Shown: piece after piece, positions 26,245-38,044 of the stretch | Numbering within the stretch: position 1 is the first letter of the stretch | Layout of the letters: every line of letters starts with the position of its first letter | Assembly: GCA_964247055.1 (NCBI GenBank) | Contig: OZ176050.1 | Span: 7,564,001-7,628,000 of the forward strand | Source of the DNA: Paragordius varius | Lineage: Eukaryota; Nematomorpha | DNA: 64,000 nt | Reading direction: 5' to 3' | Program-made: the position numbers and the translations under genes | The notes under the pieces: generated by a model | The model's input: only the letters and a program-made list of their open reading frames with translations | The model's database searches: none | Told to the model about the DNA's origin: nothing

Positions 26245-28379
26245 CAGTGATATCTGATGAATGTGGCAACGATAATTCCTCCTGCAACCCCATTATGCGT
26301 TCATACACTCAAAATTCACATAATTATCATAAAGGGCGATAAGCGGTCTAAGAATAATAATCGGTCCCATTAATTTATATATTAAAACCAAATCAACCAA
26401 ATAATTGAGCTTAAATGGTGTTAATAAAACTATTTGGCTTTCTTCATATTTTTCCTTGTTTTATATATAGCTTTTTGTTAAGTAATATACATTGGGAATT
26501 ACAATAAAGTAAGTATGTGATGTTACTCATTGTTTCAATTCCATTAGTTTTTTTTCCTGAAAACCGAAATATTATCTTTACCAGGATATATTGTCAATGC
26601 AAATTTATTACTATTAATGACCATGAGGTATATTCTTAGAAATTTCTTAAGCAAATGATATTTGGTATTGAAACATGCCTTGAATTGTAATAAAAGTATT
26701 TTGCACCCATATTTTGACAAATTCTTAAAATGATAGAAAGCTTTTACCATGAATTTGGGTATTACCGATTTTGGGTCAGTTTGTTTCTACAACGTTTTTG
26801 CTTTTATATCCATGACCTTTTAGAATACAAATAAAAGCCGTTCAAGTAAAATGAGTATATGAGACTGGGGCTTTGAAGCAGGGCCAAAAATGAACCGGAA
26901 CCAGGGTAATTATAGAGAGGTTGTAGGAGCGGGTTCTCAAAATTTGAAGTGAATGTAAATTTTTAGAGGTAAAATCGGGATAATTTTCGAAAATAATACC
27001 GAAACCGATAAAATTCGAAACTAGTTCTGACCATTATTCCTAAGTTGTTTCCAAATATTTTGCTTGTCTAGATAAAGATTAACTTTTACATATAATTTTT
27101 GCAAAAAATATATTGCCTCGATGCAAAAAACCTAATCAATCACCTACATTAACTATAATACCATTATTAAGCATTTATTTATGGAATTTAAAGCAATATA
27201 ATTTATTAGAAGAAATAAAAATGGGTAAATACCCCCAAAAATTTTAATACTTTACTCAAAAGATAATTTTAATGCATATCGTTCGTAAGGGGTTAAAAAT
27301 TAGTTGGTTATATATTATATATATATATATATAATATATACAAATTTGTTTACTCAGATTTTATCATGTAAAAATAGTCTTTACGGTAATAATTATCATT
27401 TTATCAATCCAAAAAAACATATAGACATAAACGTTAGAGACAACGAGAAATTTTTTGTTAAAAATGCAGGCTCTCATCAAAACTTATGGCAAAAATGTTT
27501 AAGTAAAAAAGAATGCATGAAAAATAATATCAGATAGAAGCAGATTTTTAAATTTGTAGAAATAAAAATTTCTTTTTTGTTGTTTTTTAATTTTCGATTA
27601 AATTATAGGTTAAAATTCAAAAATTTCTATTATAGCGATTAAAAATAATTTCTTAGACTTTTTAGCATAAAACATACCGATAACTGTAGATGAACAATCT
27701 ATTTTAAATATGTAATTAAACCGATATGGTTATTTGATTTGGAACAAATAGGGTAGGTTCTCAAAAATTTGAAGTGGCTTTTAAGAAAAAGGGACCAGAA
27801 CATACTATTCCAATCAGAGATCCGTATTATTGTTACGGTGGTTCCGGTAATCAAGTCCTGCAAAACACGGGTAAAAATTATCAATGATTTATTAAAATTT
27901 GGACAAAATCTTTTAACATTTATCTTATCCAAATATCTCAATTCATAAGTAGGGTTTTTTCGCATTCAATATGCCATTATCAAAGAGCTAAGGTTGATAG
28001 TTAAAAATAATATAGACTTACAAGTGCTTCGGATTCGTAAAAAGCTAACCAATGAAATATATATTACACCATGATTTCAGAATTTTGGGATGATTCGTTA
28101 AATTATAAAATAGGTTACGCATAAAAGAAATTCGAAATTACAAAATAAAATATCTAAATATACCATATCAAAACCTAGAAATATAGCAAAAAATCTTAAA
28201 ATTTTTTAATTGATGTCGTAACCATTCAATATAAACTAGAGTTTATAATTTGTTTGGGGCATTTTTTTATTAGTCGCTTATATGGCGTTACGTCCCTATT
28301 ATTTCGAATTTATGCCCAAAGTTTATCTAAAAAAATAGTCTTTTAAAAAGTACACGCTCAACCCCAAAAGTGTAACAAT
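26057..28379. other. intergenic, no gene supported
   Basis: AT-rich with a (TA)n run at 26201-26238. Two related stretches contain GGTTCTCAAAA followed by TTTGAAGTG (about 26930 and 27755), probably fragments of a dispersed repeat. Open frames here are short and lack codon-like composition. Confidence 0.5.
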
Positions 28380-28387
28380 ATCATACG

Positions 28388-30639
28388 TAAGGTGACCAGA
28401 TTTTTTGAAGGAAAAAGCGGGACAAATCTGAGAAAGGGGGGAGGGTTATGAGGTGGAGTGTACAACTAAAAATTTTTGTGCAAAAAATTTATTGTAGTAT
28501 TTGTTTAATTTTAACACAAATACATTATAAATATAAAAATTTAATTCCTTGGTATATTTTTTATTTAAGTGAATGCGTTTTAGCAGATTGTTATCATTTC
28601 ATAAAATATTGTAGGTCTTCACAAGAATTTGTCAAATTATATTTGACAGATAAAATGGTAAAGTGATAACATTTAAATTTGATTTTTCCGATGTCCACAT
28701 CTGATTTACTGTGGAAAAACGCGCTCAGTAGCAGCGTTGGTTCCACGTAAAGATAATGCAAATTCTACAATTAAAATATTGTATGGAACATAGTTTGTTT
28801 CAAAATTATAAATTCCAACCATTTCTTTCCTAGTGTATTTTTTTCTGTTCTCAATAATTTAAGTTTTTCATTATTATTATATTTTATAACTAATGATACT
28901 TTAGAAAAAAGATATTTTCTGAAAGGTTACTTTTTGGGAATTTTTGGGAGATTCAGAAATGATTTTTGAACATCGCACCAATTAAATTATGGTTTTAATG
29001 TTATCCAATGAAAATGATCAACTTCATTAAATTGCACCGTCCAGTCTTCCAATAATCTTTACAGTTTGTATAAAACATTTTTAATGGTACAGAATATCTT
29101 GGTGATTTATAAGCCTTGTTTTTCTAAATTATTTATAATATTGCGGATTGTTACTGGTGTAACTTCCTTGGCTACTTCGATTGCCGAAGTTTTGCATTTT
29201 GAAAGAGAGAAGCTTGATTATGTAGGAACTCTAACCATATTGAAGAATCACTTTTAAAATACTTTTCCAAAGTTGTAGGACATTTGTCCTGTGATAAAAA
29301 ATAGGATTTTAAAGGATCATTTTTTACAATTCCTTCGATAGCTGGCAGAAGAGCAAACCAACGAGTTTTACAATATCCATGCATATTTTAATATTGAACT
29401 TCTGCAATTGCACGGAATTTCTTAAGCGTTTCAACGCGTACCATGTACATAAAAATAGGAATATACCTTAACAACTACATTTTCCACATCTAGGGGTAAC
29501 AAATCAGCAGCTGTTTGAATAGCGTTGTGTGTTATATGCGCTACACACCCAACGTCAATAATGTTTTGATTAAGATTATCTGCTAATTAATAATTATTTT
29601 TTTCTCCACTCCTTGCTTTTCCACCGAAGTTCGTATTGGTGTTGTCACCGCAATATGCGATGATTTTGTCTTTTAAATTATTTTTTCCAATATTCATTAT
29701 TGAAGTAAAATTATGTCGGAATTCGCACCGGGTAGATAAATAAAATTTATTTTAATTTTACTCCGGTTTCTGGACCAAAATATTTTATTAACGTCGGAAA
29801 TAATTTTGTTTCCTGATTTGATACATCAGAGTATGGCGATATGAAATTAATTTTCAGCAAATCTTTTTGTATTCAGAAAATACATGTGGCGAAAGGACAT
29901 TCAATGGCTTCAACCTTTGTACGGGCACGAATAACATGTGAGGTACAATCCATAGATCTAAAGGAATGATTGTGATTAACGGCGTGAAAAGATAAAACGC
30001 TTTCGGCTAGTGCCAAATTCTTTTCTTCCTCAAAGCGGTTTTACGATAAAAATCGCTCATTTTGTAAGATGATGCCACCCTATCTTTTTTATGTTTCGGT
30101 GCTTCCATATGCTTTGTAATATCATGCTTACCGCCATGTGGTAGGGTGAACCCCTCACATAAAGCATTTAACAAATGATTCCTTCTTCGTTTTTTCGATA
30201 AAAGGAAATTCTTTCATTAAATCGTCGTTAAATTTACAACCTCTTTTTGTACTCATATTTTAAACTAATATTAATATAAAAAAATATTATATTACCTTAA
30301 TTTTCTGGAGTAAACGTATAAGCTACCGATTTGTGATATTAATTTGTCTTCTTGATAATGTTGGCAGTAGGATTAGGAAGTAAAGTGTATAATCATATGA
30401 TATAAATTTGAAAAAAATAAATATTTTTAATTTAAAAATAAAAAAATTTTTAAAATTGATATAGATTTTAAAGATAACTAATGATAAAAAATTTAAACGG
30501 ATAAAAAAATAAAATTTTTAATAAAAAATTTAAATGTATTTAAAAAATTATTTTATATAATCGTGAAAAAGCGGGACATTTCAAAAACGCAGCGGGACGC
30601 GGGACAAAGTGTGAAAAAGCGGGACGTCTGGTTACCTTA
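28388..30639 (-). mobile_element. hAT-family transposon, copy 2 (compact)
   Basis: It has the same ends as copy 1 (TAAGGTGACCAGA and TCTGGTTACCTTA) with an exact 8-bp target duplication ATCATACG (28380-28387 and 30640-30647). At 2252 bp it probably shows the family's normal size. The minus strand begins a transposase reading at 30256 (MSTKRGCKFNDDLMKEFPF) and later shows CKTRWFALLPAIEGI and SQDKCPTTLEKYFKS at 29172-29384. The frame is broken several times, so it is non-autonomous now. It has only one subterminal repeat unit. Confidence 0.9.
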
Positions 30640-30948
30640 ATCATACGCCTATAATTACTGTTGTATTTAGGTTAGTACAATTTGCCAACGTTAATCCCTT
30701 GATAGCCATTAATTTTATTGGAATATATCAATTTTGATGAAAACAATTTTAGTAAAAAAATATAAAAGCTGTTGTTTTTATCGTAATAACAGCAATATAA
30801 AATAAATCATTGGCGTAAAAAATTTGTTTTAATGAAATATTTATTGACAGATCTAAATATAAAACAAAGTATACAACACCTTGTAACAATATATAGAAAT
30901 AGCAGGATCAAGCATGAACAATTTCATTAACATTCAATCAATCACCTT

Positions 30949-32251
30949 TTAATTCCATTGTTTTTGTTGGGTAAATCTGGATCGTAATCTCTTGGATGTT
31001 CTCTTTCGACCCCGTTTTATATTTTTTACTTCATATTCTGCCGATAAATTTTGACTGTGTACATATACATTGGCAGTACTTTCAAGCGAATCAGTAGTTA
31101 TAGTACTGTAAGAAGAATGTTGCGGGACAAAAAATTTATTTGGACTATATTTTTTTGGCATGATATTAATGCGTGATTTAACAAAGGTTTTGGACGGTGA
31201 AACGTTAAACGAACTTTGAGGTTTGTTTTTCTTAGCATCAATGTTATTTATCTCCTCCTTTTGTTTGTTTAATAATAAATCTTTACAGTCCATGGAAAAA
31301 TTTTCATAGTATTTTTGCTTAATATTTGACGTGTTTTGATTTGTAAGAATGGTTAAATTCGTGAAGGTATCATTAACATTTTTTATTTTTTGCTCTAATG
31401 ATTCGAGCTCCGTTTTTAAAAGAATATCAGCTCTATGATCTCGACTATCTATCAATTCCATTAATTTTAAGTTAAAAATTGATGATATTTGACGTTGACT
31501 TTCTGAAAACTAAAATAAATGAGAAAAATACGAATTTGGAAATGTGAGTTAAGTATCGCTTTTCTTGCAAATTAAATTTTTCATCCATGTAATTAAATAA
31601 TCGTTCAATCAGGCCTGTTTTTTCAGTTTTTTGATTTTTTATATCCATAATTGCTGACATTATTTTGGTGCTTTTATCTTAAATGTTTATAAATTAAATA
31701 ACTTTGATCATGTTTATCAATTATGTGCTGTGTGTTTTTGATTTCACCCTACTACTATATTTTTTAATACTTTTATAGTATTAATTTCCTTTAAAATCTT
31801 TTCTTTATCATTATGATCTTCTTTAAAATATTTGTCGATATTAAAGTTAACTATTATTAGAGTTTATTTTACTTTCATTAATAAGCTTCTCGTTTTTAAT
31901 AAGATCTAATTTATGTTTTTCACAATCTTCAATATGATTTCTTATAAGATACTCAATATGATTTAATTTGTCCCTAAATTTTATTAGTAAATTATAACTT
32001 AATATCTTTGTCCCTTTGTCCCGAATAAAAGCGTTCAAATTTATCAAGTTTTTTATCGATTGATTGTGGAGGTTGTTGAGAGTTAGTTAAATACTTCCCA
32101 AAACCTTTATTGTTATCCTTTAATTAAATTTAATAACAACTGAATTTTTTGAGTAGGATTCCCAAGAATTTTGTGAATATCCTCTTTGCGAATAATCGCT
32201 TATCGAAGAGTTGGCATCTATTCCAGAATCTTGCGTACACTGACTCAACAT
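30949..32251 (-). CDS. unrecognised coiled-coil protein with basic C-terminus, six exons
   Basis: Exons on the minus strand: 32251-32141, 32117-31999, 31973-31852, 31820-31748, 31670-31532, 31509-30949, giving 374 residues. The introns are 23, 25, 31, 77 and 22 bp. All phases agree and only splicing gives a continuous frame. The 77-bp intron is the least certain join. The N-terminus is Ser/Gln-rich (SDYSQRGYSQNSWESYSKN). Residues of roughly 60-240 are Lys/Glu/Leu-rich with predicted coiled coil (EYLIRNHIEDCEKHK, LESLEQKIKNVNDTF). The C-terminus is strongly basic (KRGRKRTSKRLRSRF), suggesting nuclear localisation or nucleic-acid binding. It starts 272 bp beyond the stop of SVWC gene 2 on the same strand. 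I do not recognise the family. A meiotic or chromosome-axis type protein would fit the architecture, but that is a guess. Confidence 0.7.
31510..31531 (-). other. ultra-short intron, 22 bp (coiled-coil gene intron 5)
   Basis: It begins gtatttttc and ends atttttag-like (tttattttag). It joins ...HISKF to FSESQRQ in phase 0. Its length is not a multiple of three. Confidence 0.75.
31821..31851 (-). other. ultra-short intron, 31 bp (coiled-coil gene intron 3)
   Basis: It begins gttaacttt and ends attttaaag. It joins ...INSNN to KDHNDKEKI in phase 1. Confidence 0.65.
31974..31998 (-). other. ultra-short intron, 25 bp (coiled-coil gene intron 2)
   Basis: It begins gttataattt, contains a branch-point-like tactaat, and ends aaatttag. 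It joins RDKDIK to DKLNHIEYL in phase 2. Confidence 0.8.
32118..32140 (-). other. ultra-short intron, 23 bp (coiled-coil gene intron 1)
   Basis: It begins gttgttatt and ends taattaaag. It joins ...SYSKNS to DNNKGFGKY in phase 0. Confidence 0.75.
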
Positions 32252-32522
32252 ATTTATTTGTTTAGGCAGACAATTTTTACAGTTATCGTCTGCTTATTAC
32301 CATCAACATTGCCATGATTTATTTAATTTTTAGTTAATTATTAATATAACAAATTTTTTTCATAAGTTGGGACAAATACATATATATACAATTAAATATT
32401 GTGTTAAAATCTGTTTTTAGATAAATGTCTGGGAAATCATTAATTTGGTTTCGTATACAATCGATAATAATTATTGAAAATAAGCTTATGCTTTCAAAAT
32501 AGGTAAAAACACTTAACACGAA

Positions 32523-33862
32523 TCAAAGTGTTTTGTTAATTAATTGTGTGGCCAACTTTTTTGATTTACACGGGCAGCATTCTGGATAAGGAAGGGAATT
32601 GTTTTGTAACTTTTCAATATCATCAGTTTCACATATCCCACAACTAAAACGATGAATCAAATATACCGATATAAATAATATGGATTGTATTTAACTATAA
32701 ATATTATTTTCACAATAACCATTGTTTGTGATAAATATATGAATAAATCTGCACATTTTTTCGCACATCATTTTATTTCATTTTAGATTGTCAATTTAAC
32801 TTAAAAATGTGGATTTGTATAAAAACTTAATATATTTTAAATTCAATAAAGTGTGGTCATAATCAAAGGAAACCAGTTGTTTTTAAAAAATATTTGTGTT
32901 AAATATTGGAAAAAATCAATATATTTATATGAGACATTCAAAAAATCTGCATCTTTCAAATTCAAAAAGGGAAAATTTATATATATGGGGATTTTTAAAC
33001 AATATAAGTCCCTAAAGTCTTATCTTTGCGCCATTTTCAGAAAACGTGTGTGCCTTCAGATTCAATCATATACTTTTTAATTTTTCTTTAATGCGCCAAA
33101 AGTCGATCTACTTTTTGATTTAGCCCCAATAGCCGCTCCTTCACAAAATGACTTCTTTAAAATAACAAGTCCCCAAAAATTTTTAAAGTAATTTTTGTCC
33201 CAATTTATGAGTCTGTATAAAATAAATAATAGTTTAAGGCACTGGCTGCATAAAGGGAAATATTTAGCTAACATCTATTTATTAGTGACTGAGTACCATT
33301 TTAAAATACACTACCATATAAAATAGCTTTGAAGGGGCAAAACCTAGGGGAGAAAAGCGATTGATTAACGGCTTTAGTTATTTTTCAAAAAAATGCCAAA
33401 ATTCAAAATATTATTGCTAGATGTTAAATTTACCTATTTATATGAATCGAAATAACATCCTCATCTAGGCTGCAATGAGCTTCAACACAATTATCAACGA
33501 CGGTTTCATTTATTGGGATAGGTTTCGTAAATAGCTCGCTTTGGCATGAGGTGACATTTGCTAAAATAATATGTAACAGATTTTAGTGTATAAACTACAT
33601 TTGTCATATATAAGGGTAAAATTGTGGAAACCTTTACTTTAGAATGTAAATAGCGAATTAAATTATGATACAAAAAAATAAATGCATGAATATTGAGTAT
33701 TAAGCGTGTTTTGGCTAAATGATACCCCAAATTTACAATAGAAATTTTGCATTGATACTTACCTGAAACCGAATCAATTAGTTTATATTTTTCATAAAAT
33801 GTTGCCGCAGATAGTAAATTATATAATAATACATTTAAAATTATGAAATATGGAAATTTCAT
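32523..33862 (-). CDS. secreted SVWC (Vago-like) protein, gene 2
   Basis: Exons on the minus strand are 33862-33763, 33560-33434 and 32643-32523, giving 115 residues with intron phases 1 and 2 as in the other copies. It has a signal peptide (MKFPYFIILNVLLYNLLSAA), then a cysteine domain with VTSC, DNCVEAHC, SCGIC and YPECCPC, eight cysteines in the SVWC order. N-glycosylation sequons (NVT, NET, NNS, NKT) suit a secreted protein. The tail after the domain is short and basic. Intron 2 contains a degraded relic of the Helitron-like repeat near 32860-33260. Confidence 0.85.
32860..33260. mobile_element. degraded relic of the Helitron-like repeat
   Basis: Landmarks of the 3121/58217 family recur in order with many changes: CAGAAAACGTGTG..CC..TTCA, CTTTTTGATTTAGCCCC, AAGTCCCCAAAAATTTTT, and TGAGTCTGTATAAA. 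Neither terminus is recognisable. A smaller fragment with CAGAAAACGTGTACGCCCAT followed by TCAATTT lies near 50840-50960. Confidence 0.5.
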
Positions 33863-34610
33863 TATATTAATTAAAAATGTTTAGCTGTTAAAAATCAGAA
33901 TTTTTATGTTGTCTATAAAGAATATACATTTATATTTTTGGTAGAGGATTAAAATATAGCCTTAAGAGCAAAATATTTTCCGAATTTTTAAAGAAAACAA
34001 AAAGATATAAATATTTTTGGACACTTACAAAAATAAAAGCATGTGTATTACTCACTAAGAACAAACACAAACAAAAACACTTACGAATAGTTTATCTTTA
34101 GCATTCCCGCTTTATAATTAATAACTACCATATTTTTAATATTATTAAGCAATGATTCTAAGATATTACAAAAAAAGATGATTAATAGTATGAAAAATAA
34201 AATTTAGGTGAAAATATGGCAAACTCTTAATCTTTGCAACAAGGCTGTTTAACAAAATACCTTCACGGGTCATATTTTTTGCTCAAAAAATTTGCTGGGT
34301 CGTATTTTGAAATAAGTCTTAACATGCGCGAAAATTTATATTTTATTGTTGTCTTCAAACATGGGAGGGATAAAAAAATTTTTACCCAACTAATTCATAC
34401 TACTTAGATTTTAGATCATAATATTTTCGCAAATTATATTAATTTTATTTCTTTTTTAAATTTTTCGCGGGCTGCTTAGATTGTTGCAAGGTCAGCATGT
34501 ATGACATGCTGTTTTACCAACAAAATCACATTTAAGTATTAATTGAGTGGTTATCGTTATGATTTTATTTATAAGCGGTGCCTTATAAATCGTCAAAACG
34601 CAACTCTAGT

Positions 34611-35130
34611 TTAGTATTTAATGCAAACGAAAATCATTCTTATTGTTATGTTATTATAGCAAAATCGTTGTCGATTTATTGCTCTTTCGAAGGTATATTT
34701 TCTCCAGTTTATTCGATTATAAGCGAGTGCTGTTAGCTGTTGTAAAGAAAGATTGGTTTCTTTGGTTAGGTTTTCGATCCAGCACATCTTGCAGCGTCCA
34801 CGTTTCCTGTATCCTTCGACCTTGTCTGTCATTAGTTGGAATTCCAAGTCATTAACTCTGGTAATGTGACCAAAGTATGATAATTTCATTTTGAGGCACA
34901 TGCCAATCAGGTGTATCTCGGGATTTATTTTCTCAAGGATTACAGTGTTCTTTATTTTGTCTTTCCAAGTGATTCGAAGTATCTTCCGCCAGCACCAGAT
35001 TTCGAAGGCGTTAATGTATTTTTCGTCATCCTTTTTTATTGTCCAACTTTCTGACGCGTATAGAATGCTAGGGAATTATAGGGATTTAACTAATCGGATT
35101 TTTGTTTTGAGTTTGATGTCGTGTGACGAC
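34611..35130 (-). pseudogene. LINE reverse-transcriptase C-terminal fragment
   Basis: The minus strand reads YASESWTIKKDDEKYINAFE, then WCWRKILRITWKDKI, then LSYFGHITRVND and KRGRCKMCWIENL. This is the characteristic tail of LINE endonuclease/reverse-transcriptase proteins (SESWT, WCWRR, GHI-R, RRGR-K--W). Only the 3' part of the ORF is present, as is usual for 5'-truncated LINE insertions. The frame is open for the last 96 codons and carries a stop upstream of the YASESWT motif. A second, more decayed copy lies at 56210-56520. Confidence 0.75.
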
Positions 35131-35139
35131 CATAAACTA

Positions 35140-36320
35140 AGTAAATTTTATCTTTTGTGTTCTTACTACTTAAATCTTTTCGAATTTCCCTTTATTGGCG
35201 GCAAAAATCAGTAATTATTTATTTGATTATGTAACTTATAGATGTTTAATTACCCCGACTTAAAATGGCAATTCGCTACTTTTGAACAATTTTAGGATTA
35301 AAGTAACACATTCTAGAATAGCGTATGATATTGTCATATTTAAATAAACAAAATAACCGTTAAAATATTGGCAAAAAACTTTTAGGTCCCTTAAAAAATG
35401 CATGGTGGCGAAATGTAAGAGCCAGTGTGGTTATAGAATTGAAACAACTAAGCTAGTTTAAAAATCTTATTTCTTTGAAACCAGTTCCTATATAGTATCA
35501 GTTGATTATACTAAAGCAAATATATTTCCATTGCGACCGAAATCGGGGAAATAAAAAATATCCTGATGAAAAAATATTCTGGAAGAAAATTGTACTAGAT
35601 TATCATAGTACATTGCTTTCAACAATTTAACACTTCAACCTTTTCATTCTTTTGCATGCGAATACATTTTGGGATACTTTTCCATCTCTTAGCTTAAATT
35701 AGTAAGCCCACAACTGGGTTGAAAGTTATTTTGGTTAAAATTTTATACACTTCTCTCACGTATTAAGTAAAAAGACTTATATTTTCTACAGTTTCTTGAC
35801 CTAGAATCACAAATTCAGATAGCTCCAAAACACAATCAAAATGACCAATTGATACTATAATACTAGTCGTGAAATTCAAACTTTTGACCACCACCACTGA
35901 AATTTTAATAGACTAATTTCAGTCTAAAACAATCTGAATCCTCCCAATCAGAATTTTGAGATACGTTTAAAATTTTTCAGAAACAAAAAAAAATACACAG
36001 AACATCAATCATAACTTTATAATAAAGTTGCACGCTATTTTTATTTGACAAAATTTTTGCAAAATATCGTGTTTATTTGATTCTATGCGTAAAATTTAGA
36101 TTACTCTTTAATTAAAATCGTATATAATATTGATATAAAGAAAAGTGGTATTATTTCCATTATTTTTATATTTGGCTTATGCGCACATATGTTGGCTGAT
36201 ACTTTATCTTTGAGTTTGCATCTGAAAAGAAAATAATCAAGTTTAAATGATTTTATATTTGGGTTCATTAATGTTTAATTTTGCTATGGTTTCAATTTAT
36301 TCAATATGAAATAACATTCC
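35140..36320. other. intergenic with a foldback-arm fragment
   Basis: The only recognisable content is a short piece of the foldback family near 35540-35620 (CCGAAATCGGGG, ATATCCTGATGA). I see no gene. Confidence 0.45.
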
Positions 36321-36324
36321 GTCC

Positions 36325-37390
36325 AAAATCGGGGTATGAAAAAAAACCTGATGTATATATTCTGATAGGAAAATGTATCAGGATTATTATGGTGTTTTGT
36401 TTTTGGATTTTACGAGTGAATAAGAAATATTTACGTGCTCCACACCAGTAAATGGAAAAATCTGCGAACATTTTGTAAACTAAGGCTTCATTTTATGAAT
36501 GTCACTAAAATATATCAGACTCCATATAAAAAACAAAACAAAATTTAAAATAATTTATAGATGTAAGGTCCAAAAGCTCCAATCTTTTGTGCTTATCTAA
36601 ATTAGGCTAAATCGCAAAAATGCTGGGATTGTATAATATAAATTTAAAATATATACCAAATTTTGATATCAAATAATATTTATATTTGAAAATTTAAGCA
36701 AAGTTTTGTTGAAGGGTGATTCAGACTATTATGAGTAATGATGGAAACGGTTTTAAAACACTTTAAGATATCATAAAAACAGTTTTAATATATATCTTCT
36801 AATACAGAATATTTCTAGCACCTCAAAGTTTGGGATAAAGCATTCGTTCTTCATAAAAATTTATGTAAACATTGTGTTTTTACATAAATCAAATTTTTTT
36901 TAGCAAATAAACATTTAAATTAAACTTAGATAGAAATGATTATACCGTTTCCATCATGCCTCAAAATAGTATTAAGGTTTAATAAAATTTTGTTAACCCT
37001 AAATTTCTCAAAAAAAATATCCATTTTTTAAGAAAAAATAAAATATTTTTATTGATATATAAATCTAGATATAATTAAAAAATCACATTCCGGAATTCTT
37101 TCTTTTATTTAAAGAGAACTTCCTACATTTGATAACAAAATAATTTATTATCGGAGCCCACATCTAAAAATTATAATTATAGAAAATATTATTTCGCTTT
37201 TTATATGTAGTCTATCATATTTTAGTGATTATATTTAAAATTAGGCCTCTGGCTTTCACCAAATATTTTTAAAAATTTTTCTATTTCCTGATATGAGGTT
37301 CTTTTAAAAATGATGGTAAATATCACTGGCAAAGGCCGAAATTGATAACACCAACATAATCCTGTTACATTATCTATTATATTAAATTCA
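36325..37390. repeat. foldback-like element, copy D
   Basis: The left end CCGTCCAAAATCGGGG with ATGTATCAGGATTATTATGG is mirrored by GCTTTCACCAAATATTT and CAACATAATCCTGTTACATT on the right. The central landmark TATACCGTTTCCATCATGCC, then AATAGTATTAAGG, is near 36940. A further right arm of the family follows at about 37780-37990, directly before the dehydrogenase gene. Confidence 0.6.
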
Positions 37391-38044
37391 GCTTAAACAT
37401 TAGATACTTTTAGAACGTTGAAACTTATTTGGGAAAAAACAATTCCAAAGGCTAACTGAGTGTTAAACAAATATTTTTTGTGGATAAAAGCGTAATTTCT
37501 AAAAATATATTGAAAAAATTTTGTGGAGCATATATGTAGCTAAAGTCGTGGTCGATTTTTAGCTTTTGGTAGGTAAAGATTGGTAAATTTTCTCTGCTGT
37601 AGTTGCTTCAGAAAAACTTTTCTTGGTATAATTTGGTTTATAAATTTTTTAACGCGCAATCTCCGCCTTTTCGCTTTTTGTTTACGAGAACCTGCCGATT
37701 TCTGACGAGTCCAAAAATTTGAGACTTTCGGAATAAGCACTTAAATCTTTGCAATATAATAATGTTTTACATGTAGTTTATGGTTTATTTTAGTTATATT
37801 TAGCGTAAAGCTCAGCTCAAAACCTTTATTTAATGGGCAAATTTTGACATTTTCTGATATGGAACTGTTATTACAAAAATAATAATAACTATCTTATATT
37901 GTTGTAAGGGAGAAATTCAAAAACAGTGTGATAATCCTAATACTCTCCATCAATATAATATATTTCATCAGGAAATTTTTTTGGGCACTGAGTTATGATA
38001 TATTTTATTTTGACACATTTTTCACTCCCTACAACAATAAACAC

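Noticed and set aside
34230-34510. Possible inverted-repeat element (TTTGCAACAAGGCTGTTTAA with TTGTTGCAAGGTCAGC)
   Set aside because: The two sides match over only about a dozen bases and I could not define ends or a target duplication.
37540-37740. Minus-strand 66-codon ORF rich in Lys/Arg (KQKAKRRRLRVKKF)
   Set aside because: It looks like a ribosomal-type basic peptide, but it lies inside foldback-family sequence, has no recognisable family and no supported splice partners.
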